From positions 1,426,001 through 1,490,000 of the forward strand of contig NZ_CP011273.1 of the NCBI RefSeq assembly GCF_001610895.1: DNA of 64,000 nucleotides, given 5' to 3'. Shown in pieces: positions 44,173-53,258 of this stretch (positions are counted from its first letter, which is position 1; each line of letters starts with the position of its first letter). Origin of the DNA: Planctomyces sp. SH-PL62 (GTDB lineage: Bacteria > Planctomycetota > Planctomycetia > Isosphaerales > Isosphaeraceae). The notes below the pieces were generated by a model. The model did no database searches. It had not been told where the DNA came from and worked only from the letters and a program-made list of their open reading frames with translations. A program made the position numbers and the translations under genes.

Positions 44173-47061
44173 ATGGGCTCGATCGCTCCGACGACTCGCC
44201 GGCTGCTCTACCTCTCCTGGGCCCTGCTCGGGCCGTCGATGACGGGGGTCGGCCTCGCCGAGGACGCGACGCCGTTCCCGCACTTCAACGGCGATCACCT
44301 CTACGTCTCGGGGGTCCCCGACCGCTACGACCCGGTGCAGCGGACGATCCGGGATCTGGAGGCCCGGGCGCCGCAGAAGTACTACGTCGCCGTGGTCAAG
44401 TCGGCCGGGGAGGGCGACCGCGCCACTCGGACTTACGCCGAGCGGCTTCGCGACGAATGGCGCGAGCAGGCGGCGGCCCAGGGGCTTCCTCTGGACTTCG
44501 AACGCTCGCTGATCGTGGTGGCGGCGCTGGACAACCGCCAGGTCGTGACCCTGCCGGGGCCGACGCTCGTCGATCGATTCGGGCTGAGGGGTGAGACGAT
44601 CGACGCGCGGATCGTCCAACCGAAGTTCGTCCCGCTCGCTCGCCAGGGAGACTATCCGGGGGCGCTCGCCGCCCTCCTGACCGGCGTGGACGAGTTCGTC
44701 GCCGCGCGAGCGACCGCGGCTTCGCCGACGGCGATCCCCCCCGCCGTCGTCCCGCTCCGAAAGGAGGTCGCGACGACGACGGCCCCCGCCGCGCCCGTCC
44801 CGGCGAGCGCGCCGGCGGGGCGCGACGCGGCCTGGGCGGTCGTCGGCTCGATCGTCGCGATCGGCCTCATCGTCGCGGGTTTGGTCTGGCTGGGGAGGCG
44901 TCGGGCCAGGGGGGCGTTCCGCGCCAAGTTCAAGAATTACAAGGAGAAGGCCGTCGCGATGATGGATCGGCTCGACGGCCTCAAGGCCCGGATCAAGTCG
45001 CTCCCCGTCGAGGACCCGGACTTCACCGAGCCGATGACCGGCGACACGCTGGCCCTCTATGAGAAGGTGCAGGAAGACCTCCGCCGCCTCTGGGACCGCT
45101 GGCTGGAGGTGATGGACGTCGTCGATCAGGCGGAAAAACACGCCGCGCGGGGGTCGTCGGCGCTGGCCAAGGCCGACGGGCTGGTCTCCGATGGGAAGGT
45201 TTTCGAGGAAGTCGAGCGGGGCGCCCAGGAATGCGCCGGGGTGATGGACCGTCTCAACGCCGCCCACGAGGAAGCTCGCGCGGCGGTCCAGGCGGTCGCC
45301 GAGGCCCAGGTCCGCACCGAGGAGGGAGTGGCGACCGTCCGCGCCGCCGGCCTGCCGACAGCCCCATATCAGCCCGAGATCCAGCGGATCGCCGAGCAGT
45401 CCGCGCGGGCCGGCGTCATCCTCGTCCCCGACCCCCTGGGGGCCCGATCCATCCTCGACCAGGCCCGGGAAGCGGCCGAGGCGCTCGTCGGGCGAGCCGC
45501 CGACGTGAAGGCTCGTCTGGAGGACGGGAAGCAGGTCCAGGCGGGGATCGCCGGGCTCCGCGACGAGGTGGCCGAACATCGCCGCAAGGGCCTGGGGCTG
45601 GCCGAGGAAGGGGGCGATCCCGACCCGTCCACGGCCCAGGCCGAGCAGGCGCTGGCCCGGATGCAGGCGGCGCTCGAGGCCGGCGACCCGACCCTGGCGG
45701 CCACCGAACTGACGGCGGCGCGGGGGCTGTTCGACCAGGCGCGGGGCGTGCTCGACGCCGTGCTCAAGGCCAGGGCGGCCTGCGAGCGCGGGCTCCCCGA
45801 AACTCGCCGCGAGACCCAGCGGCTGCGCGAGGCGGTGAGCCAGTACGCGGCTTTCGAGCAGGAGCTTCGCCGCGACTTCGCCCCGGGTTCCTGGCAGGGC
45901 GTGGCGGGTCATCTCCCCCAGGCCCGCACGCTCCTGGAGACGTTCGATCGCAAGGCCGACGAGGTGGAGCAGGCCGCCGATCCCAAGGTCCAGAACTATC
46001 TCCTCGGCGCCCGCCTCCTGGCCCGGTTGAACCAGGAGCAGAAGGCCGTGTTCCAACTGATGAACGGCGTCGGCGAACAGCTCGCGGGACTCAAGGCGGT
46101 CCGCGAGGAGGCGAAGAACCTCGCCCAGGAGATCGAGGCGCGGGACCGGGAGGTCGGCCGGTTCTTCGCGCAGTACGACCACGTCGTCGGCTCGCAGGCG
46201 AGGGAGAGCCTGGCGCATGCCTCCCGCGCCAGGGAGGAGGCGATCCGGGCGACCTCGACGCACCAGCCGGATTGGCCCTCGGCCCGACAGGCCCTGGCCG
46301 AGGCCCGCGAGGAATATGGGATCGCCCGTTCCCAGGCGCAGTCCGACCTGGACGTCTACCAGGTCCTGACCAACGAGTACGACGAGGCGCGAAACCACGC
46401 CTCGCGGGTGGAGGCGTTCCTCGCCGGGCATGGCGAGGACCGGCCCGCCGCCAACCAGCACTTCCGTCGCGCCGAGGAGATTTTGAACCTCGTCGGCAGC
46501 GACAGCACCCGCGTGGGCAACGAATGGCCCAGGCTGCTGGACCAGGTCCGGGGCGCACGCCGCGACCTGGACTACTCCGAGCGGCTTGCGCAGGAGGACC
46601 TCCGCCTGGCGCGCCGGGCCGAGTCCGAGATCGCCGAGGCCGCACGGACGCTCCGCGAAGGCCGCACCTACCTCTCGATGGGGGTGGCGCTGGACACCTC
46701 GCCGGCCGAGGCGCTGCTGACCCGGGCCCAGGGGCTCTACCACTCCCAGAATTACGAGCAGGCGATCGAGGCGGCCGGGGCGTCGCTCCAGCAGGTCCGC
46801 CAGGCCCACCAGACGGCCGTGCAGCAGGCCTACGCGAGGCAGATGCAGGTCGAGGCCGAGCAGCGACGCCGGGCGGTGGCGTTGCAAAGTTTCGGCATGG
46901 GAGCTGCAGGAGGAGCGGCGGGGGCGTTCGTCGCGAACGCCGCCTCCGCCGGCGAGCCGCCGCGCCCGCTGGCGGCGGGGCGCGAGGCGGGAGGCGACGC
47001 CCCGCAGTCGGAGGCTTCCTCAAGCTCCTGGTCGACCGAAGCCAGCGAATCCTCCTGGTGA
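44173..47061 (+). CDS. TPM-domain, coiled-coil membrane protein of a PspA/AAA+ operon
   Basis: The 962-residue protein has a signal peptide (to about residue 30), a TPM domain at about 35-180 (YVSGVPDRYDPVQRTI, RSLIVVAALDNRQVVTLPG, FGLRGETIDA), an Ala/Pro linker, one membrane helix at about 218-240 (WAVVGSIVAIGLIVAGLVWLG), and then some 650 residues of Ala/Glu/Gln-rich coiled coil, ending with a Ser-rich SSSSW tail. The TPM domain would be outside and the coiled coil in the cytoplasm. It is the first of four genes that continue with a PspA homologue, an AAA+ ATPase and a small protein. ATG 44173 is picked for its signal peptide. Confidence 0.85.
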   Translation: MGSIAPTTRRLLYLSWALLGPSMTGVGLAEDATPFPHFNGDHLYVSGVPDRYDPVQRTIRDLEARAPQKYYVAVVKSAGEGDRATRTYAERLRDEWREQAAAQGLPLDFERSLIVVAALDNRQVVTLPGPTLVDRFGLRGETIDARIVQPKFVPLARQGDYPGALAALLTGVDEFVAARATAASPTAIPPAVVPLRKEVATTTAPAAPVPASAPAGRDAAWAVVGSIVAIGLIVAGLVWLGRRRARGAFRAKFKNYKEKAVAMMDRLDGLKARIKSLPVEDPDFTEPMTGDTLALYEKVQEDLRRLWDRWLEVMDVVDQAEKHAARGSSALAKADGLVSDGKVFEEVERGAQECAGVMDRLNAAHEEARAAVQAVAEAQVRTEEGVATVRAAGLPTAPYQPEIQRIAEQSARAGVILVPDPLGARSILDQAREAAEALVGRAADVKARLEDGKQVQAGIAGLRDEVAEHRRKGLGLAEEGGDPDPSTAQAEQALARMQAALEAGDPTLAATELTAARGLFDQARGVLDAVLKARAACERGLPETRRETQRLREAVSQYAAFEQELRRDFAPGSWQGVAGHLPQARTLLETFDRKADEVEQAADPKVQNYLLGARLLARLNQEQKAVFQLMNGVGEQLAGLKAVREEAKNLAQEIEARDREVGRFFAQYDHVVGSQARESLAHASRAREEAIRATSTHQPDWPSARQALAEAREEYGIARSQAQSDLDVYQVLTNEYDEARNHASRVEAFLAGHGEDRPAANQHFRRAEEILNLVGSDSTRVGNEWPRLLDQVRGARRDLDYSERLAQEDLRLARRAESEIAEAARTLREGRTYLSMGVALDTSPAEALLTRAQGLYHSQNYEQAIEAAGASLQQVRQAHQTAVQQAYARQMQVEAEQRRRAVALQSFGMGAAGGAAGAFVANAASAGEPPRPLAAGREAGGDAPQSEASSSSWSTEASESSW

Positions 47062-47175
47062 CCGCGCCCGCGGTCGAATCCGGCGGCGATCCGCCGAAGA
47101 ATCGAGACGCTCGACCGAAGAGGATGCGAGACGGACAGGTTCCCCACCACTCCCTGACGAAGCACGGGTGACGCC

Positions 47176-47943
47176 ATGATCCTCGGAAAGCTCTGGAACG
47201 CCATCGCCGCCCAGTTCAACAAGCTCGCCAACGCCGTCCGGGGCTACGACCCCATCGCCGAGATGCAGCTCGAATACGACCGCTCGGTGGAGCAGCTCAA
47301 GGAAGGTCGCGAGGGCCTGGCCCAGTACCGGGCGCTGGTGGAGCGGGTGCAGCGGCAGGTCGACAATCAGTCGAAGGTGGTCGCCACGCTGGAGGCCAAG
47401 GTCAAGGCGTTCCTCAACGCCGGCGACCGCGACGGGGCGGCGAAGTTCGCGCTCGACCTCCGACGCGCCAAGGAGGATATGGCCGAGAACGAGAAGCAGC
47501 TCAACCTCCACGAGCAGGCGTACCAGAACAATCTCCTGAAGATCAAACACGCGGTCGAGAAGCTGGAGTCGGTGAAGCACAAGATCACCAAGTATGACGC
47601 CGACCTCAAGATGAGCCGTGCCGAGGCCGAGCTGTCGCAGATCGCCACCCAGTTCAACTTCAACGTCACCACCGATTTCGGCCAGGCCGAGCAGATCATC
47701 CAGGACCAGATCGACAAGAACCGAGGCCGGGTCCGCGTGGCCGCCGACCTCTCGGGCGAGGGGGTGGAGGACATCAAGCGCGAGATGACGATCGAGAAGA
47801 CCCTGGCCGAGGACGCGCTCCGGGAGTTCGAGAAGGAGAAGGGCCTGGCGACCCCCGAGACCGTGGGCGCCGGCCCGGCCGACAAGCAGCTCGGCCCCGC
47901 GACCCGGACCAAGCAGCTCGAGCCGCTCCCCGACCTCCCCTGA
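47176..47943 (+). CDS. pspA: PspA/IM30-family membrane-stress protein
   Basis: The 255-residue protein is a long coiled coil with the PspA N-terminus (LGKLWNAIAAQFNKLANAV), which would fold as an amphipathic membrane-binding helix, and the family core from about residue 40 (LVERVQRQVDNQSKVVATLE) to 170. The C-terminal 50 residues are Pro-rich and acidic, longer than in E. coli PspA. ESCRT-III-like PspA proteins coat and stabilise the inner membrane under stress. It lies 114 bases after the TPM gene and 60 before the AAA+ gene, which fits a role as the coat that the ATPase remodels. Confidence 0.88.
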   Translation: MILGKLWNAIAAQFNKLANAVRGYDPIAEMQLEYDRSVEQLKEGREGLAQYRALVERVQRQVDNQSKVVATLEAKVKAFLNAGDRDGAAKFALDLRRAKEDMAENEKQLNLHEQAYQNNLLKIKHAVEKLESVKHKITKYDADLKMSRAEAELSQIATQFNFNVTTDFGQAEQIIQDQIDKNRGRVRVAADLSGEGVEDIKREMTIEKTLAEDALREFEKEKGLATPETVGAGPADKQLGPATRTKQLEPLPDLP

Positions 47944-48003
47944 TCCCGATCCCGGCGGCCGTCGCGAGGAGAGATCCAGGCTCCTTCATTGAGGCGTGAT
48001 TTC

Positions 48004-49809
48004 GTGAGCATCGACCCCTCCACCGTGGAGACCGTCGCCCCGGCCCTGCTCGACGGGAAGGCCGCGACGATCGTCCCGGCCTGGTTCCCCGGCTGGGCCC
48101 GCGAGTTCGCCGAGCAGTTCTACGCCGGGGCGAGCTGCCTGTTCGTCCTCCACGGCAACGTCCACGACCTCGTCCCGCAGTCGGGCGAGGCGCCGATCTC
48201 CTACGGGACCGTGGCCGACTTCCTGACGTCCCAGCTCTTCGGGAACTGGGACGTCGTCCTGCGGCACGACCTCAGCCACGGCCTCCAGGTCTTCGCCGGC
48301 AGCGACGGCGACCGGCTGCGGAAGATGGTCGGGCGGCTTTCCGAGCGGATCGGCGAGCCCAAATCCTGGCCCCGCGACCCGGACGCGATCCTGGACCTCG
48401 TCGATCGGCTGATCCAGTCCAACCTCATGGAGACCGACCCCGCCAAGCGGCTCAGCCTGGCGATCGTCTTCGACCACGCGCAGTATCTCGCGCCTTCGAG
48501 CGAGCTGGCCCAGCTCGCGGGGCCGTTGGGCTCACGGCTGGTGCGGCTCCTCTCGTGGGCGCAGAACCCGTACATCAAGCGGAACAACATGGCGTTCTGC
48601 CTGATGTCCGACCAGCTCGCCGAGGTGAACGAGCGGTTGGTGGGGAGCCCGCACGTCTCGGCGCTGAACGTGCCGATGCCCGACGTCGCCCAGCGGCGGG
48701 CCTTCGCCGAGTGGTTCGACGGCCGGGACGGCAAGCTCGGCAACCTCACCGACTTCACCCCCGCGCAGCTCGCCGACCTGACCAGCGGGCTGAACCTCGT
48801 CAGCCTGGAGCGGCTGCTCGTCCTGGCCGAGCAGGCCCACGCCAAGCTCGACGCCCAGAGCCTCAAGAAGCTCAAGAAGGGGCTCATCGAACGCCAGGCC
48901 CGCGGGCTCGTCGAGTTCGTCGAGCCCGCCCAGACGATGGACGACTTCGTCGGCAACGAGGGGGTCAAGGAGCGGCTCATCGAGGATGCGAAGCTGCTGG
49001 CCAAGGGCCGGCTCGACGCCGCACCGATGGGGTACCTGATCTGCGGCCCGGTGGGGACGGGGAAGACGTATCTCGCGGAGTGCTTCGCGGGCTCGGTCGG
49101 CGTCCCCTGCGTCAAGCTCCGCAACTTCCGGTCGAAGTACGTCGGCGAGACCGAGGGGAACCTCGAACAGCTCCTTTCGGTGCTCCGCGCCATGGGGCCG
49201 GTCGTCGTGGTGATCGACGAGGCCGACGCGGCGCTCGGAACCCGGGAGGGAGGGGGGGACTCCGGCACGTCGAGCCGGGTCTTCTCGATGATCGCCGCCC
49301 AGATGGGCGACACCCGCTATCGCGGCAAGCTCATCTGGATGCTGCTGACCAGCCGGCCCGACCTCCTGCCGATCGACCTGAAACGCCAGGGGAGGGCGGA
49401 GGTCCACCTGCCGCTGTTCAACCCCCCCGACGACGACGAGGTCCGCGCGATGTTCCTCGCGATGGCCCGCAAGAACAAGTTCCGCCTCGAGCCCTCGCTG
49501 CTCCCCGAGGGGCTGGCGAAACGCGGGTACAGCGGGGCCGACATCGAGAGCATCGTCCTGTCGGCCAAGCGGCTCGCGCTGACCCAGAATCGCGAGCAGG
49601 CGACCGCCGAGGACCTGACGCACGCGCTCGACGACTTCGTCCCCTCGGCCCAGGGGCTGGAGAAGGAGAAGCAGGAGCTGGCCGCGGTCCTCGAATGCAC
49701 CTCCAGGTCGTTCCTCCCGGACGAGTGGCGGGAGCGACTCAAGCAGCCCGACGCCCGAGCCAAACTCCAGGAACGGATGGCGGCCATCCGGCGCGTCATC
49801 GAAGAATAA
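48004..49809 (+). CDS. AAA+ ATPase with degenerate N-terminal ATPase-like domain
   Basis: The 601-residue protein has a C-terminal classical AAA+ domain with Walker A GPVGTGKT (about residues 348-355) and Walker B VVVVIDEAD (about 400-408), a sensor-like LTSRPDLLPIDLKRQGRAE with arginine-finger-type RQGR, and a lid domain. The N-terminal 290 residues have HGNVHDLV and a Walker-B-like IVFDHAQYLAP but no Walker A, so they look like a dead AAA domain, as in Ycf46-like proteins. GTG 48004 is chosen for GAGG nine bases before; TTG 47989 in frame is possible. Next to PspA, it may disassemble or load the PspA coat. Confidence 0.88.
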   Translation: MSIDPSTVETVAPALLDGKAATIVPAWFPGWAREFAEQFYAGASCLFVLHGNVHDLVPQSGEAPISYGTVADFLTSQLFGNWDVVLRHDLSHGLQVFAGSDGDRLRKMVGRLSERIGEPKSWPRDPDAILDLVDRLIQSNLMETDPAKRLSLAIVFDHAQYLAPSSELAQLAGPLGSRLVRLLSWAQNPYIKRNNMAFCLMSDQLAEVNERLVGSPHVSALNVPMPDVAQRRAFAEWFDGRDGKLGNLTDFTPAQLADLTSGLNLVSLERLLVLAEQAHAKLDAQSLKKLKKGLIERQARGLVEFVEPAQTMDDFVGNEGVKERLIEDAKLLAKGRLDAAPMGYLICGPVGTGKTYLAECFAGSVGVPCVKLRNFRSKYVGETEGNLEQLLSVLRAMGPVVVVIDEADAALGTREGGGDSGTSSRVFSMIAAQMGDTRYRGKLIWMLLTSRPDLLPIDLKRQGRAEVHLPLFNPPDDDEVRAMFLAMARKNKFRLEPSLLPEGLAKRGYSGADIESIVLSAKRLALTQNREQATAEDLTHALDDFVPSAQGLEKEKQELAAVLECTSRSFLPDEWRERLKQPDARAKLQERMAAIRRVIEE

Positions 49810-49828
49810 CCGAACGGAGAGAGACGTC

Positions 49829-50134
49829 ATGTCGCACGCGAAGAAGCATCGCACCCCCTGGCTCGACGACGAGGGCGATTCGCCGATGGTCCACGAGTAC
49901 GCCGCCCAGCTCGGCGGCTTCATGGACGCCATGGCCGACGGCAAGGTCGACAAGCACGAGCTCGAAGCCCAGGAGGCCCGCGTCGTCGCCCTCATGAAGG
50001 CGATCGAGCCCGAGCTCGACCCCGCGCTGCACGAGCAGGTCACGCGCCTGCTCTGCGAGCTTTCCGCCTATAACATCATGCACACCTTCCACAAGCTGCT
50101 CGAAGCGACTCCCAAGACGAAGTTCCGGGGCTGA
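49829..50134 (+). CDS. Small acidic protein, last gene of the PspA/AAA+ operon
   Basis: The 101-residue product is soluble and helical, with a short polar start (KKHRTPWLDDEGDSPMV) and an amphipathic pair of helices ending in MHTFHKLLEATPKTKF. It has no membrane segment or known motif. GGAGAGA lies eight bases before ATG 49829. It follows the AAA+ gene by 19 bases, so it is part of the same transcript; an adaptor or regulator of the ATPase is a fair guess but nothing in the sequence proves it. Confidence 0.72.
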   Translation: MSHAKKHRTPWLDDEGDSPMVHEYAAQLGGFMDAMADGKVDKHELEAQEARVVALMKAIEPELDPALHEQVTRLLCELSAYNIMHTFHKLLEATPKTKFRG

Positions 50135-50182
50135 GCCTCGGGGCTTCCGGTCGAGCCGCGACCCACGAGGGACCGGCTCGGC

Positions 50183-52156
50183 TCACTCCCAGCGCTCGTC
50201 GAAGAACCCTTCCGCTACCACCTCCTCCTGGGGGCCGATGCGGAAGACGGCGAAATCGGCGAGATGCGGGAAGAGCAGGGCGTTCGTCCCCCGGAACTCG
50301 CGGTCTCCGAAGGTGTGGCCGCCGTTGACGACCACGTAACGGAGCGGGTTGCGGGGATTGGCCTGGATCAGGACGGGGGCGTGGTCGGCGGCGGGGTGGG
50401 ACTCGCCCCGGAGCTTCAACTCCGTCGCGTTCCAGGAGAGGCCGATCTCGGGCGCGAGGGCCTTGATCCAGGCGTTGGACCCGACATCGCCGAACAGGAT
50501 CACGTTGTGGGTCTTGAAGTCCCCCTCGGTGACGTCCACGTCATCCTTGATGGGCAAGGCCCCGCGCATCCAGCGCCCCCACTCCTCGGCGAACCGCGAG
50601 AGCCGGGCCTCGGCCCAGGCGTGGACCAGGGCGTTTGCGGGCTCGCCGGTCCCCCGAACGCAGAGAAACGGCCCGGTGAAGGCGTCGTCGATCGGCCCCT
50701 GGACGCCGGGGTGCTTCTCGCGGCCTGCGTTCGCCTCGATTGCGCCCGCCTGCGCGGCGTCGAGCGGCTCCCAGCCGTCGGCCCCCTTGCGGAACAGGAC
50801 GTCGGGGGACTCGCCGGCCGCATCCCGGAGCGGGAAATCCCGACCGTCCAGGCTTATCGTCGCGGCGGCGCGACGAGCCGCGGCGAGGACGACGACGTTC
50901 GCCGTCCGCACGGTCGCCCGATCGTCGATCAGGTCCGCGTCGAGCGTCGCGCGGGCGTAATGCTCGCCCAGCCGACGGATCTTGAGCCATCCGACCTGGG
51001 GATACTTGAGGGTGTAGGTGACGAACCGAATCCGGGAGGGGAGCGGGTCGACGCCCTTCGCGGCCCGATCGTCATGGAACGCCTTGAGGAGCTTCGCGCT
51101 CTCCTTGTCGACGGCGTGGCCCATCCCCTTTCCGACGATCCGCCGGAAGTCGACCCCCTCGGCGGTCGTCACCAAACCTTCCGTCTTCATGTCGATCCCC
51201 TGGGCCTGGAGGGCTTCGAGGATGTTCAGCGACGCCTGCGCCTGGGGATCGATCTCACCGCCATAGCCGGCGATCGGGACGTTGAAGGCGTTGCGGGCGT
51301 AATCGACCGCGTCGTAGATCGTCAGGAGCTTGCGCGTCGCCTCGGAGGGATCGCCGAGCCTGGCGTAGCGGATCGTCTCGGTGAAGCCCGCGCCCGCTTC
51401 CACGGAGGACCAGCGGCCGGGATGGTGGAGCCCCAGGTGCCAGGCGCCCGCGCCTCCCATGGAGAACCCCCGGAGGACGACCCGGCGGTCGTCGACCCGG
51501 TAGTTCCGGCGGACCGCGTCGACGGCCTCGAAGACGTCGGCCTCGCCGGCCCAGCGATACGCGTTGTTGCCGCGACCGTAGACGTGGAGGACGAGCCCGG
51601 CCTGGTCGGCCGGGGCGGGCTTGCCGTCGTGGGCGTCGAAGAACCGAACCTCGCTGAGCCGGGCGTCGCGCCCGTGGAGCACCACGTCCAGCCGGAACGG
51701 CCCCTCGCCGGCCGTCTTCGGCGGGACGATGACCGCATAGGGCTGCACCGAGCCGTCGACCCGCGACCGATAGCCCCGGACCACGCCCCCCTCTCCGTCG
51801 GACCAGGGGACCCGCCCCGCGCCGAGCGCCTCGGCCCGCTCGAGGCCCCGGCCGAGGACCTTCAGGGCGCGGGCCACGTCGCGAGCGTCGAAAAAGTCGT
51901 CGAACCGCAGCGCCCAGTCCGCCGCCTTGTGGGCGATCACGACGTCGGCCAGGGCGTCGTCCCCTCGCTCGCCATTTCGACCCGCGAGACCTTCCACGGC
52001 CCGACCCAGCTCCGCGGTCTTGTCCGCGATCGCCGCGCGCTCCGCCGCGGTCGGCCGATACGGACCCCCTTGTTTCGGAGTCTGCCAGGCCGAGGCCGTC
52101 CCCGAAAGAATCAGGATCGACGTCCAGACCGCCACGATCTCCGTCCGTCTCATCAC
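50183..52156 (-). CDS. Secreted alpha/beta-hydrolase (esterase/PHB-depolymerase-like)
   Basis: The 657-residue product has a signal peptide (to about residue 24), a helical N-terminal part, and an alpha/beta-hydrolase core in which the nucleophile serine lies in GFSMGGAGAWHLGLHHPG, following a RDARLSEVRFFDAHDG and YGRGNNAYRWAGEADVFEA block. A final beta-rich domain of about 280 residues (VILFGDVGSNAWIKALAPEI near 590) completes it. It is larger than simple esterases and fits planctomycete prolyl-oligopeptidase-like secreted hydrolases. Its substrate, probably an ester or polymer, is unknown. The second Met of MM is also possible as start. Confidence 0.82.
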   Translation of the reverse strand: MMRRTEIVAVWTSILILSGTASAWQTPKQGGPYRPTAAERAAIADKTAELGRAVEGLAGRNGERGDDALADVVIAHKAADWALRFDDFFDARDVARALKVLGRGLERAEALGAGRVPWSDGEGGVVRGYRSRVDGSVQPYAVIVPPKTAGEGPFRLDVVLHGRDARLSEVRFFDAHDGKPAPADQAGLVLHVYGRGNNAYRWAGEADVFEAVDAVRRNYRVDDRRVVLRGFSMGGAGAWHLGLHHPGRWSSVEAGAGFTETIRYARLGDPSEATRKLLTIYDAVDYARNAFNVPIAGYGGEIDPQAQASLNILEALQAQGIDMKTEGLVTTAEGVDFRRIVGKGMGHAVDKESAKLLKAFHDDRAAKGVDPLPSRIRFVTYTLKYPQVGWLKIRRLGEHYARATLDADLIDDRATVRTANVVVLAAARRAAATISLDGRDFPLRDAAGESPDVLFRKGADGWEPLDAAQAGAIEANAGREKHPGVQGPIDDAFTGPFLCVRGTGEPANALVHAWAEARLSRFAEEWGRWMRGALPIKDDVDVTEGDFKTHNVILFGDVGSNAWIKALAPEIGLSWNATELKLRGESHPAADHAPVLIQANPRNPLRYVVVNGGHTFGDREFRGTNALLFPHLADFAVFRIGPQEEVVAEGFFDERWE

Positions 52157-52724
52157 GGTCGCTCACCTCGCCTGAAACGACTACTCGACAGGAAGTCCCG
52201 GCCCGAATGGCCCGCCGATTCTACCCCGGCAGGATCGGGAAATCCTGCGGTCTGTCGCCGATCCCGTCGCCCCGCCTGCCTCCCGCCGATGGCTTCGATT
52301 GGGTTCGTTCCGGCCAGCGAGACGCCACGTAGATTTGACGCAAAATATTAATCTAAATAAGCTTGCGAACATGATTCATCGCTCGAAGATTGGCTTTGTT
52401 CGGCGGTTCTGATGAGGAATCGAGAGAGGGATGCGCCGGCGACTCGCATCGGAAAATCGTTCGATCGAGACTTTCTCCACACTTTGATCATGGATCAGGA
52501 AAGCACGTCGCGGACGACATCCGATCCGGCCCGGCTCGACCGGCCGTGGGGCGGCGTCCCCGGCTGAGGGGGCCGCGCCACCCGGGCTCGCCGGCTTTGA
52601 CAGGGGGGGTGGGGACCGGCAGAATATGGATGGTCCGCCAGGAGAGCGTCGACGAACAAGCTCTCGTCGCGAAAGGTCGCGGCGTGTTCCAGGGCCGGCG
52701 CGGGGGGATCGGAGGGGCATCACG
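52157..52724. other. Intergenic region with an AT-rich patch
   Basis: Bases 52330-52380 are AT-rich. They contain TTGACG (52335-52340) with TAAGCT 17 bases on, a weak sigma-70 promoter for the cupin gene (52725) with a long leader. A TTG-started frame at 52390-52728 gives a Gly/Arg-rich product without ribosome binding site, and the rest of the region has no repeat or terminator that I can support. Confidence 0.45.
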
Positions 52725-53051
52725 ATGAGCGCCGCGTATCTTCATATCGCCGACCTGTGCCGCGAGGCCCAGCCGCCCGAGAACGGCATCCTGAGCCGGA
52801 CCATCTATCAGGATGATCGGATCAAGGCGGTCCTGTTCGGCTTCGCCGCCGGCCAGGAGCTTTCCGAGCACACGGCTTCGACGCCCGCGACGCTCCAGTT
52901 CCTCTCGGGCGAGGCGACCTTGCTCCTGGGCGAGGACGAGAAGCCGGCTGGGCCCGGGACGTTCGTGCAGATGGGCGCCGGCCTCAAGCACGCCATCCAC
53001 GCGAAGACGCCGACCGTCATGTTGCTCTTGCTGCACAAGGATAAGGCCTGA
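52725..53051 (+). CDS. Small cupin-domain protein
   Basis: The 108-residue protein is a single cupin barrel with AAGQELSEHTASTPATLQFLSGE as motif 1 and GPGTFVQMGAGLKHAIHAKTP as motif 2. The usual second histidine of motif 1 is replaced by threonine, so the metal site may be altered. It has no signal peptide and is cytoplasmic. ATG 52725 stands eight bases after GGAGGGG. Proteins of this kind often serve as sensors or act on small aromatics; the role is unknown. Confidence 0.85.
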   Translation: MSAAYLHIADLCREAQPPENGILSRTIYQDDRIKAVLFGFAAGQELSEHTASTPATLQFLSGEATLLLGEDEKPAGPGTFVQMGAGLKHAIHAKTPTVMLLLLHKDKA

Positions 53052-53258
53052 CATCCCGGTGCCGTCTCGGCCCCTTGACGACCGTCTCGGCCTCCCTACC
53101 ATGTCTGCAAGGTCGGACGGCCTGGATGGCCCGCGACGGGCCGCGTCCCGGCTCGAAGCCGTGGGGGCCGAGGGGTCGGAACGGGACCGCGCCGACGGTC
53201 GGCCGGATCGCCTCGCTTCCCCCCCCGGAGTTCGACCGTCCTTCGGGAGGTGCCGGCG

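Noticed and set aside
44155-46887. 910-residue minus-strand open frame opposite the TPM/coiled-coil gene
   Set aside because: No recognisable motif or start signal; it is the shadow of the plus-strand gene that has signal peptide, TPM domain and membrane helix.
50264-52351. 695-residue plus-strand open frame opposite the secreted hydrolase
   Set aside because: No signal peptide, domain or ribosome binding site, while the minus strand has signal peptide and GFSMGG nucleophile elbow.
52390-52728. 112-residue TTG-started frame before the small cupin gene
   Set aside because: Gly/Arg-rich, no ribosome binding site and it overlaps the real cupin start.
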